NCBI GenBank assembly: GCA_963803845.1
Contig: CAWDNZ010000004.1
Location: 1,798,001 to 1,862,000, forward strand
Source: JABDIY01 sp963803845
GTDB taxonomy: Bacteria > Actinomycetota > Acidimicrobiia > Acidimicrobiales > SZUA-35
DNA: 64,000 bases
Reading direction: 5' to 3'
The translations under genes were made by a program, and so were the position numbers. The notes beneath the pieces were generated by a model. It worked only from the letters and a program-made list of their open reading frames with translations, had not been told where the DNA came from and did not search any database. This document shows, one piece after another, positions 51,156 through 58,365 of this stretch (within the stretch, counting starts at the first letter, position 1; each line of letters opens with the position of its first letter).

Positions 51156-51192
51156 GTGGTGCCTCACACCGTCATTTCGTCCGTGACCTCGC

Positions 51193-51198
51193 TACACT
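51193..51198 (+). promoter_or_regulatory. -10-like box (TACACT) upstream of rplU
   Basis: TACACT ends 10 nt before ATG 51209. It fits a very short 5' leader, with the same hexamer as in front of tig. No -35 or Shine-Dalgarno is clear. Confidence 0.4.
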
Positions 51199-51208
51199 TG
51201 TCGCTCTT

Positions 51209-51517
51209 ATGTACGCAGTTATCGCCACCGGTGGCAAACAGTACCGGGTAACCGAAGGCCAGCAGTTGGCCGTGGAGCTTCTCGGAGAAGAAGGGTCCAA
51301 AGTGGACCTGCGGCCGGTCCTCGTCGTAGACGGCGACAACGTCCTCGCCACACCAGATCAGCTGGCCAAGGCCTCGGTCTCCGCCACGGTGATCGGTGAC
51401 ATGCGAGGCAAGAAGATCAACGGGTTTACGTACAAGAACAAGACCAATCAGCGGAGGCGCTACGGCCACCGTCAAAACCTCTCGACCATCGAGATCACCA
51501 AGATCAAGGGAGCCTGA
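51209..51517 (+). CDS. rplU: 50S ribosomal protein L21
   Basis: A 102-residue large-subunit protein. It begins MYAVIATGGKQYRVTEGQ and ends FTYKNKTNQRRRYGHRQ with the basic tail that contacts 23S rRNA. Length is typical. It is followed at once by rpmA (L27), the conserved order. Confidence 0.97.
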   Translation: MYAVIATGGKQYRVTEGQQLAVELLGEEGSKVDLRPVLVVDGDNVLATPDQLAKASVSATVIGDMRGKKINGFTYKNKTNQRRRYGHRQNLSTIEITKIKGA

Positions 51518-51518
51518 C

Positions 51519-51776
51519 ATGTCCAAGACCAAAGGTGGAGGCTCTACCAGGAACGGGCGTGATTCCAACGCTCAGCGTCTCGGTGTCAAGGTGTACGACG
51601 GCACCGAGGTCAGCTCCGGGTCCATCATCGTGCGCCAGCGGGGCTCCAAGTTCCATCCGGGCGTGAACGTTGGCAAGGGTGGCGACGACACCTTGTTCGC
51701 CACGTCTGATGGCATGGTCAAGTTCGGGTTCCGAAAGGGCCGACGTCTCGTAGACGTCATCGCCAACGCTGATTAA
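51519..51776 (+). CDS. rpmA: 50S ribosomal protein L27
   Basis: An 85-residue protein near the peptidyl-transferase centre. It begins MSKTKGGGSTRNGRDSNAQR (in place of the more usual AHKKGxGS) and continues with GSIIVRQRGSKFHPGVNVG and TLFATSDGMVKF. The ATG at 51519 lies directly after the rplU stop, with AAGGGAGCC just upstream. The usual next gene, obg, is displaced by two TadE-like genes. Confidence 0.96.
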   Translation: MSKTKGGGSTRNGRDSNAQRLGVKVYDGTEVSSGSIIVRQRGSKFHPGVNVGKGGDDTLFATSDGMVKFGFRKGRRLVDVIANAD

Positions 51777-51871
51777 GGCGGCTAGATCGGCCAAATCCCG
51801 CCACATTGGGTAATCGTCCCGAACCTGAGCCGTTTGTTCAGGTCAGGCATGTGACGTGCCGATAGGAGAGG

Positions 51872-52582
51872 ATGCCAACTCCTGACCAGGAGAAATCTGG
51901 ACGCGAGCGCGGCACCACACTTGTTGAGGCAGCGCTCGTCAGTTTTCCGTTCTTCTTGCTTCTCTTTGGCATTCTCGAAATGGGATTTCTGTTTCGGAAC
52001 TACCTCACCACGGCCAATACTGCCGGCGAAGCGTCTCGAGCGGCATCGGTGTTTGGATCCGCTGAGGACGCTGACTACCAGATTATGCGGAGCGCTGAGC
52101 ATGGGATTGCGGCCATGGGTCTCGAGAACCTCGAGATGCTGGTGGTCTTTCGGGCCGACGGTCCCGGCGACGTCGTCCCACCAACCTGTGTCACCTCGGG
52201 CAGTCAAACTCGAACCTCCCCCTCGGCGAACAATACCGACAAGGAGACTCACCCTGCGGCCGACGGCACGCCGGAGTGCAATGTGTATGTTCCGGGAGAT
52301 TTCGCTCTCACCCTCATCGATGACCCTGACGGTGACGGAATCGGCCCGCCGACGGGAAACTTCGGGTGTTTCACCAACTTCAGCGCTGACCGCCGCTGGT
52401 GTCCGCTGGTTCGTGATGATGCGGTATCAGGATCCGCTGACCCCACGCTCGGCCCCGGAGACGGCACGGACTACGTGGGGATCTACGTAGAGGTAAACCA
52501 CACGTTCCTCACGGGGTTCTTTCAATCGACCACAACACTCAAATCCACCAAGATCGTGCGGATAGAACCGGAGCGAAACTGA
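51872..52582 (+). CDS. TadE-like pseudopilin-type protein (first of a pair)
   Basis: A 236-residue protein. The TadE N-terminal signature RGTTLVEAALVSFPFFLLLFGILEMG forms one membrane helix with the conserved Glu five residues into the processed part. The remaining 190 residues are extracellular, with four cysteines (PPTCV, ECNVY, FGCFT, WCPLV) that may form disulfides. TadE proteins are minor pseudopilins of Flp/Tad systems. The start ATG has TAGGAGAGG just upstream. Its stop shares a base with the ATG of the second TadE-like gene. It sits between rpmA and obg, an unusual place. Confidence 0.85.
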   Translation: MPTPDQEKSGRERGTTLVEAALVSFPFFLLLFGILEMGFLFRNYLTTANTAGEASRAASVFGSAEDADYQIMRSAEHGIAAMGLENLEMLVVFRADGPGDVVPPTCVTSGSQTRTSPSANNTDKETHPAADGTPECNVYVPGDFALTLIDDPDGDGIGPPTGNFGCFTNFSADRRWCPLVRDDAVSGSADPTLGPGDGTDYVGIYVEVNHTFLTGFFQSTTTLKSTKIVRIEPERN

Positions 52583-53271
52583 TGGCGAATTCACCGGTCT
52601 CGAGGCTTCGCGAACGAGGCGCCGCACTCGTGGAATTGGCGATGGTCGTCTTGCCGTTGATGACCCTTGTCCTTGGAATTATCGAAGTGGGCGGGGCGTG
52701 GAAGGACAAGTCGTCAGCTGTGCAAGCTTCCCGCCAGGGGGCTCGGGTGGTGACATCGTCGAGTGTTGCCAATCCTGCAAGCGGGGTCTTCCTGGCGGAC
52801 CAGCAGGCTCTCCTCGCCGTGCTCGCCGGCCTCCCGAACGGCGTGAACAGTGGCGGAGCCATTCCGGTGATTCGCAAGGTCATCATTTTTGACGCGTCTA
52901 TCACCGAAGCAGAGCTGGCTCAATGCAAAGCGCTGGGAGAGTCCGGAGTAGAGATACATGAGCTCCCTAGAGACAACCAAGATGGGCTCGGCGTTGCCGA
53001 CAACTGCAACGTGTATCTCGCTGGGAATGACCCCAAGAAGAATTCGCTGGACCAGACCGAGATCGAGGACACTTCCAACTTCGGGGGCAACGGCGGGGAT
53101 TGGGATCGAAAGTACGATCCCGACAGCGATCGAGTTGGCACTGTGGCTAATCCCATCGAGATTGGGGTCTACGTGGAGCTGTTTCGGCCCTATATCACGG
53201 GCCTCATTCCGGGCGAGGGCATGAAAGTGTCCGGTTATACCGTGATGCTGGTGGAGCCCGCCGGGCTGTAG
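52582..53271 (+). CDS. TadE-like pseudopilin-type protein (second of a pair)
   Basis: A 229-residue protein with the signature RGAALVELAMVVLPLMTLVLGIIEVGG at residues 11-37, again a single helix anchor with the Glu of the TadE/TadF class. The extracellular part contains two cysteines (AQCKAL, DNCNVYLAG) and aspartate-rich segments (KYDPDSDRVG) that could bind calcium. ATG 52582 uses the last base of the preceding stop, so the two are translated together and probably form a heteromeric pseudopilin pair. No tadA/B/C or prepilin peptidase gene is in view. Confidence 0.83.
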   Translation: MANSPVSRLRERGAALVELAMVVLPLMTLVLGIIEVGGAWKDKSSAVQASRQGARVVTSSSVANPASGVFLADQQALLAVLAGLPNGVNSGGAIPVIRKVIIFDASITEAELAQCKALGESGVEIHELPRDNQDGLGVADNCNVYLAGNDPKKNSLDQTEIEDTSNFGGNGGDWDRKYDPDSDRVGTVANPIEIGVYVELFRPYITGLIPGEGMKVSGYTVMLVEPAGL

Positions 53272-53314
53272 CTAGGGGTGAGGAAGCTGATAGGACGGGC
53301 ACCACACTAGAGCC

Positions 53315-54568
53315 ATCAGTAATTTTGTTGACGAGACCAACTTCTGCGCCCGTGGCGGCGATGGTGGCGCCGGCTGTGTTTCGTTCCGTCGCGAGGCCCA
53401 TGTTCCCGAGGGTGGACCCGACGGTGGTGACGGCGGTGACGGTGCGGCCGTGTGGCTGGAGGCAGACCCCAACGTGTCTTCGCTCCTCGCCTTCCGTGAT
53501 CACCCCCACCGCATCGGCGGGAGCGCCACCCACGGCAAGGGCAGCGGCAAACATGGAAAGAGCGTCCAGGACCTCATTGTGAAGGTTCCCGAAGGCACCG
53601 TCGTCCGTGATCACCAGACCGGGGAGGTCTTGGCCGAGCTGAACCGAAAGGGTGAGCGATGGATGGCTGCGCCCGGCGGGCAGGGAGGGAAAGGCAACGC
53701 CCGGTTCCTGTCCAACAAGCGGCGGGCGCCAGCCTTTGCCGAACAGGGCGAAAACGGCCAAGAACAGTGGTACCGGCTGGAACTGCGGCTGTTCGCCGAC
53801 GTGGCCCTGGTCGGTTTCCCCAACGCCGGGAAAAGCACGCTCATCTCACGCGTGTCCGCGGCCAAACCGAAAATCGCGGACTACCCATTCACCACCCTTG
53901 TCCCGAACCTCGGCGTCGTTCGGCTCGATGACACCACCGATTTCATCATGGCGGACATCCCCGGACTGATCGAAGGCGCAAGCGAGGGGACCGGTCTGGG
54001 CCTGCAGTTCCTTCGCCACGTTGAACGGGCCAGCGTCTTACTGTTTCTGCTGGACCTCACCGCCGTTGATGGACCGTCTCCGGCCGAGCAGCTTCGGATC
54101 CTCCGCCAGGAGCTCGGTTCCTACAAGCCCGAGCTGCTGGAACGGCCGAGCCTCGTGGTCGGGTCAAAGGCCGACGTACTCCGACCCGAAGACTGGGGCG
54201 ACCTGGAGGTTGATTTCGCCATTTCGTCGGTGACGGGTGAGAATCTCCAGCGCATGCTGTGGGCTTTGGCCGCCCTGGTCAAAGGCGCCGTAGACGCGGA
54301 CGATGCGTACGATGAGTTCGTGATCCACCGGCCAATGACGGACACGGTGGAGGTGGTTCGCGAAGACGACGGTGGCTACCGAGTCACGGGTCGAGCCGCC
54401 GAACGAGCGGTGGCTCTGTCAGATCTCACCAACTGGGAGGCGCTCGACTACGCACGGAGCAAGCTCGAGAATCTCGGCGTCAATCGCGCCCTCCGAAACG
54501 CCGGCGTCCGGGAAGGGGACGAGGTTCGCATTGGCGAGTTCGCCTTTGATTACGCTGATGACCTATGA
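53315..54568 (+). CDS. obg: GTPase Obg/CgtA with non-canonical AUC start
   Basis: A 417-residue ribosome-assembly GTPase. The N-terminal glycine-rich Obg domain begins SNFVDETNFCARGGDGGAGC and continues FRREAHVPEGGPDGGDGGDG. The G domain has G1 GFPNAGKST near residue 166 and G3 DIPGLIEGA, and a C-terminal OCT domain ends in EGDEVRIGEFAFDYAD. A TAG at 53291 bounds the frame upstream. No ATG, GTG or TTG lies between it and the Obg domain; ATC at 53315 is exactly where Met stands in homologues. The next usable start, GTG 53450, would remove about 45 conserved residues. So AUC initiation (or a base error) is the best reading. Its stop overlaps proB. Confidence 0.88.
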   Translation: MSNFVDETNFCARGGDGGAGCVSFRREAHVPEGGPDGGDGGDGAAVWLEADPNVSSLLAFRDHPHRIGGSATHGKGSGKHGKSVQDLIVKVPEGTVVRDHQTGEVLAELNRKGERWMAAPGGQGGKGNARFLSNKRRAPAFAEQGENGQEQWYRLELRLFADVALVGFPNAGKSTLISRVSAAKPKIADYPFTTLVPNLGVVRLDDTTDFIMADIPGLIEGASEGTGLGLQFLRHVERASVLLFLLDLTAVDGPSPAEQLRILRQELGSYKPELLERPSLVVGSKADVLRPEDWGDLEVDFAISSVTGENLQRMLWALAALVKGAVDADDAYDEFVIHRPMTDTVEVVREDDGGYRVTGRAAERAVALSDLTNWEALDYARSKLENLGVNRALRNAGVREGDEVRIGEFAFDYADDL

Positions 54569-55368
54569 GCCTGGTGGTCGCAAAGATTGGCTCTTCGTCG
54601 GTCACTGAACCAGACGGGTCGATCGACGTTCTCGCCGTTTCCAAACTCTGTGGCGAAGTTGCGGGTCTCCGAGCGGCGGGCCACAAAGTCGTCGTTGTCA
54701 CCAGTGGAGCTATCGCGGTCGGTCTACCGCTGTTGGGGATGGGTCCGGCTCGCCCAAACAAACGGGAATGGCTTCGGGCCGCAGCCGCCGTTGGCCAGAT
54801 CGGGATTTTTCGAGCCTTTGAAGAAGCGCTCAGCCCGCACGGGCTCCTGGGCGGGCAGGTTCTTCTCGCGCCAAACGATTTGATGGATCGGCGTCGGTAC
54901 CTGGGAAGCCGGGAGACGCTCATCGCACTGTTGGAGTTGGGAGTGGTGCCCATCGTGAACGAGAACGATGTCATCGCCGACGACGAGATACGTTTCGGAG
55001 ACAACGATCGATTGTCAGCGCTGGTAGCCAATCTGGTGGAAGCCCAGCGGCTCGTCTTGCTCACCGATACCAACGGCGTGTACACCGCTGACCCTCGGGT
55101 GGATGTCCACGCCACCTTGATCGAGGAGATCGCCGCGATCGACAAGGAGGTGGAGCGGATGGCCGGCGGTGTTGGCTCGTTGATGGGCACGGGTGGGATG
55201 GCCTCAAAACTCGCTGCTGCCAAGATGGCAACATGGTCCGGTGTGACCACCGTGGTCGCTGCCGCCGAGCGTCCCAACGTTCTCTCCGATGCGCTGGCCG
55301 GGGTGGGAGGAGTGGGCACCGTCTTCGCCGCTCGGTCCCAAAAATGTCGGCGCGTAAGGTGTGGATAG
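54565..55368 (+). CDS. proB: glutamate 5-kinase catalytic domain, frame-broken before the PUA domain
   Basis: A 267-residue amino-acid kinase for the first step of proline synthesis. It holds VVAKIGSSSVTEPDG, VVVTSGAIAVG, VPIVNENDVIADDEIRFGDNDRLSALVA, LLTDTNGVYTADPR and MGTGGMASKLAAAKMA, all of the ProB core. The frame then ends at 55368 right after TVFAARSQK, just where the C-terminal PUA domain should begin. That domain continues in the -1 frame from an AAAAA run (55340-55344). The kinase alone may work, as PUA-less ProBs exist, or slippage in the A-run may make the full protein. ATG 54565 overlaps the obg stop by 4 nt. Confidence 0.9.
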   Translation: MSLVVAKIGSSSVTEPDGSIDVLAVSKLCGEVAGLRAAGHKVVVVTSGAIAVGLPLLGMGPARPNKREWLRAAAAVGQIGIFRAFEEALSPHGLLGGQVLLAPNDLMDRRRYLGSRETLIALLELGVVPIVNENDVIADDEIRFGDNDRLSALVANLVEAQRLVLLTDTNGVYTADPRVDVHATLIEEIAAIDKEVERMAGGVGSLMGTGGMASKLAAAKMATWSGVTTVVAAAERPNVLSDALAGVGGVGTVFAARSQKCRRVRCG

Positions 55369-55661
55369 CGTTCGCCGTTCCGTCGGTCGGCCGGATCGTG
55401 GTTGACGATGGGGCCCGGGCGGCTTTGGCAGAACGAGGACGGTCGCTCCTGGCGGCGGGTGTCATACGGACCGAGGGTTCGTTCGAGATCGACGACGCCG
55501 TAGATATCGCCGACCCATCGGGGGACGTGTTCGCCAAGGGCTTGGCGTCCTGGCCGTCGACGGTGGTGACCGAGAATCAGGGGCGCCACACCTCAGCGAC
55601 ACCGAACAACCTCGCCGATGCCGTAGTTCACCGTGATCGCATGGTGTTGCTGCCGCACTGA
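55344..55661 (+). CDS. PUA domain of glutamate 5-kinase, in the -1 frame
   Basis: A 105-residue piece, MSARKVWIAFAVPSVGRIVVDDGARAALAERGRSLLAAG in two halves and TEGSFEIDDAVDIADPSGDVFAKGL, which matches the PUA domain normally joined to ProB. An ATG (55344) sits exactly at the junction, made from the last A of the A-run, so the domain could be translated on its own by reinitiation; it overlaps the kinase stop by 25 nt. Alternatives are ribosome slippage on the five As, or a sequencing error. Nothing shows which. Confidence 0.7.
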   Translation: MSARKVWIAFAVPSVGRIVVDDGARAALAERGRSLLAAGVIRTEGSFEIDDAVDIADPSGDVFAKGLASWPSTVVTENQGRHTSATPNNLADAVVHRDRMVLLPH

Positions 55662-55715
55662 TTCCACTCCATTTCAGCTCTGGCGAGATCGGTCGCAGTG
55701 GGCCGGCGATCCCAC

Positions 55716-55721
55716 TACGCT
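55716..55721 (+). promoter_or_regulatory. -10 box (TACGCT) of the pspA-like gene
   Basis: TACGCT ends exactly 7 nt before ATG 55729 (CAGAAAC between), the leaderless pattern. Confidence 0.5.
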
Positions 55722-55728
55722 CAGAAAC

Positions 55729-56517
55729 ATGATCAAGCTTTTCAAGCGCATGTGGCGCTACATGACCGCCCGCGGAAATGCAGCGTTTAATGACGCCGCC
55801 GATCCGAAGATCCAGCTGGAACAGGCTATTCAGGAGGCGCAGGAGCAGCATCGGCGACTCAAGGAGCAGGCGGCCAACGTGATCGCCAACCAGAAACAGA
55901 CCGAGATTCGGCTCAACCGCACCATGGAGGAGTACGAAAAGGTTGGCAAAAATGCCCGCCAGGCGATCCTCATGGCCGACGATGCATCCAAGCGCGGCGA
56001 TCAGGCCAAACTCACCGAATACACCAGCGCCGCCGAGGCGTTCGCCAACCGTATGGTGGCATTGGAGACCGAGGTGGAGGACCTGAAGGCCCTTCACCTG
56101 CAGGCATCTCAGGCCGCTGATCAAGCCAAATCCGCGGTCAACCAGAACAGCAATGCCCTCCAGAAGAAACTGGCCGAGCGTCAGAAGCTTCTGAGTCAGC
56201 TCGATCAGGCCAAGATGCAGGAACAACTGAACAAGGCCATGACCTCACTTTCGGAGACTGTAGGCGACGAAGTGCCGAGTTTCGACGAGGTTCGCGCCAA
56301 GGTCGAGTCTCGCTACGCCAAGGCCAAGGGCGCTTCAGAACTCAACGAGGCGTCGGTCGAGGGCCGCATGCTCGAAGTTGAGCAGGCATCGATGAACGTG
56401 GAGGCGCAGAGCCGTCTGAACGAACTCCGTGCCCAGCTGGGGATCGAGAGTTCCGCCAGCACCGCACCCGCGCAGGTAGCTACCGAGACCGCAGAGGGCA
56501 CGCCGGCCGAAGGCTGA
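55729..56517 (+). CDS. pspA: PspA/IM30 family membrane-stress protein
   Basis: A 262-residue, almost fully helical protein. It begins IKLFKRMWRYMTARGNAAF, the amphipathic membrane-binding helix of PspA/Vipp1, followed by DPKIQLEQAIQEAQEQHRRLKEQAANVIA and long coiled-coil segments rich in Gln, Glu and Lys. The family forms ESCRT-III-like assemblies that guard the inner membrane. ATG 55729 is chosen for the family start and the TACGCT box 7 nt upstream. A strong hairpin terminator follows 20 bp after the stop, so it is a single-gene unit. Confidence 0.9.
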   Translation: MIKLFKRMWRYMTARGNAAFNDAADPKIQLEQAIQEAQEQHRRLKEQAANVIANQKQTEIRLNRTMEEYEKVGKNARQAILMADDASKRGDQAKLTEYTSAAEAFANRMVALETEVEDLKALHLQASQAADQAKSAVNQNSNALQKKLAERQKLLSQLDQAKMQEQLNKAMTSLSETVGDEVPSFDEVRAKVESRYAKAKGASELNEASVEGRMLEVEQASMNVEAQSRLNELRAQLGIESSASTAPAQVATETAEGTPAEG

Positions 56518-56536
56518 GTCGAACCTCGCAAGCGTT

Positions 56537-56569
56537 ACGGCCCGCTTCGGCGGGCCGTTGCACGTTTTA
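56537..56569. terminator. hairpin terminator between pspA-like and murJ-like genes
   Basis: ACGGCCCGC at 56537-56545 and GCGGGCCGT at 56550-56558 pair perfectly around a stable TTCG loop, followed by TGCACGTTTTA. It sits between two convergent genes and may serve both strands. Confidence 0.75.
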
Positions 56570-56570
56570 C

Positions 56571-58331
56571 CTACATCGGAGCCGGCGTTGAACCGTGGAA
56601 CGACGGCCCGAGACCGAGGAGCCGGAGCGTGCCAACATACGCAGCGAGGGCCAATGGGCCCAATACCAGTAGCGGCAACGGCGATGGCAACCAGTCGGCC
56701 AGAAGGATCCTGACCCCCAATGTGACGGCCCCAACCACTGCGGCACCAGCCGCCACGTTGATCACAATCCCACTCTGAACCGAACCCATCACGCCCATTT
56801 TCAGGCGGCGCCGAAGCAGGGCAAACTCGGCCCAACTGGCGATGGCAGAAGCCAAACCCAACCCGACTGGGCCGAGATGGTCGAAGAGCTGCGCCTCCCG
56901 GACCTGCGGCGGTTGAGCCTCCCACACCGGCCAGTGAGGAAAGCCGTTCACCTCCACCGTGCCCCCTACGCCTTCGGCAACTTCCACCCCGAGCTCATCC
57001 ATGGTGTCGAAGACGGCCTCCTGGGCAGGAGTCTCGGCGGCAGCCGGATCGAGGTCGATTCCCGTAATCGCAAGATGATCTAACTGAAGCATCAAGAAGA
57101 ACCCGCTGAACGCCACGATTGCCAGCCGGATGACGGAGATTCGAGCGGGGCCTCGCACATCGCCGAGCGCAAAAAGTGCATTTTGAGTTACCCGGGCCTG
57201 CATCGCCGCTGGGAGTCCCAGAGCGAACGCCGCCAGAGTGAGACCGGTGACCCGCAGCCCGGATTCGGACAGCGTGGCTAACGGGAGCAGCCGGTTGAGC
57301 CAGCCATACAGTCCGTCCACCACGATCGGTGCCCCGAAGATGAGGATCGGCGTGACCAGTCCGGTGGGGAGTAGAACCCGTCGGATCCCGATTCTGACCC
57401 GCCGGGCCACCGCCGCATCAAGAAGACCGGACCGCGAGATTTCGGTGAGTTCCGCAGTTGCCACGCTGAAGCCGAACACCCCAATGCTGATGAGGTAAAG
57501 CGGGGCCACCATGCCCAGCGTTGCAACCGCACCAGCTACGAGGAACGACGCCAACGCCAAGTCCAGGAAACTGGAAAGCTGGATGACACCGCGAGCCGTG
57601 AGGGCGGGAACGAAACGCTTGAACACCTCGTTCACATACTCGTCTCGGGCCAAAGACGGGCGGAACTCTGGAACCAGTTGACGAACCGAGGGCCATTGCA
57701 CGGCGAGCTGCAGGAAGCTGCCCACTACCACCGCCCACGCTAGAACGTTTCGAACGTTGCTCTCGGAGCTGAAATCGGTGGCGCCGTCGGGAATGTCGGC
57801 GAACAAGAGGACACCGATCAGTGCCACGATCTGGGCACCGCTCCACAGCATCGGGGCGGCATAGGGCAGAAAGTACTTCCTGTGGCTGTTGAGAATGCCG
57901 AGGCACAGCGCCGAAATCACCAAAAGGCCCGCCCCGGCCGCGGTGATTCGCGTGAGTTCGATGGCCCACTCATAGCGATTTCCTGTCCACCGGCCCAGGG
58001 TGACCAGCCATACCAGCGGACGGGCTAGAAGAACTGCCAAGGCAACGAGGAGCGCGACCAAGACTGACAGGTGGCCAAGGATGCTGGTTGCCAGCCGCTG
58101 ACTGTCCTGGTCGTTGTCCTCTTCGACGAGCCGGGCGAACACCGGGACAAAGCTGGCGGAGATGGCACCCTCACCCAGCAAATTCTGCAACATGTTCGGT
58201 ACGCGCATGGCGGCGCGGAACGCATCGGCCGAGATCGATCTCCCGAGAATTGCCCCGATCAGGACTTCCCGAAGCAATCCGACGACACGGCTCGAGAAGA
58301 TCCCCGCCGCAACGCGATTTGACCCGCTCAC
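56571..58331 (-). CDS. murJ: MurJ/MviN-like lipid II flippase
   Basis: A 586-residue membrane protein of the MVF branch of the MOP superfamily, with about 14 hydrophobic segments. The N-terminus GIFSSRVVGLLREVLIGAILG and DAFRAAMRVPNMLQNLLGEGAISASFVPVF is the MviN signature. It would flip lipid II during peptidoglycan synthesis. It is longer than usual MurJ because of a soluble insertion near residues 440-530 (ETPAQEAVFDTMDELGVEV) between late helices. The GTG at 58331 is the best start (MSGSNRVAAG); no ribosome site or leaderless box is obvious. It follows the AAA ATPase gene by 34 bp. Confidence 0.9.
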   Translation of the reverse strand: MSGSNRVAAGIFSSRVVGLLREVLIGAILGRSISADAFRAAMRVPNMLQNLLGEGAISASFVPVFARLVEEDNDQDSQRLATSILGHLSVLVALLVALAVLLARPLVWLVTLGRWTGNRYEWAIELTRITAAGAGLLVISALCLGILNSHRKYFLPYAAPMLWSGAQIVALIGVLLFADIPDGATDFSSESNVRNVLAWAVVVGSFLQLAVQWPSVRQLVPEFRPSLARDEYVNEVFKRFVPALTARGVIQLSSFLDLALASFLVAGAVATLGMVAPLYLISIGVFGFSVATAELTEISRSGLLDAAVARRVRIGIRRVLLPTGLVTPILIFGAPIVVDGLYGWLNRLLPLATLSESGLRVTGLTLAAFALGLPAAMQARVTQNALFALGDVRGPARISVIRLAIVAFSGFFLMLQLDHLAITGIDLDPAAAETPAQEAVFDTMDELGVEVAEGVGGTVEVNGFPHWPVWEAQPPQVREAQLFDHLGPVGLGLASAIASWAEFALLRRRLKMGVMGSVQSGIVINVAAGAAVVGAVTLGVRILLADWLPSPLPLLVLGPLALAAYVGTLRLLGLGPSFHGSTPAPM

Positions 58332-58365
58332 TCGGAAGCGCCCATGGGATCGATGGTCTAACCCT

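Noticed and set aside
55330..55370. Canonical -1 slippery heptamer in proB
   Set aside because: In the kinase frame the site reads TCC CAA AAA TGT, which does not fit X-XXY-YYZ. Slippage on the A run is possible but not the textbook signal.
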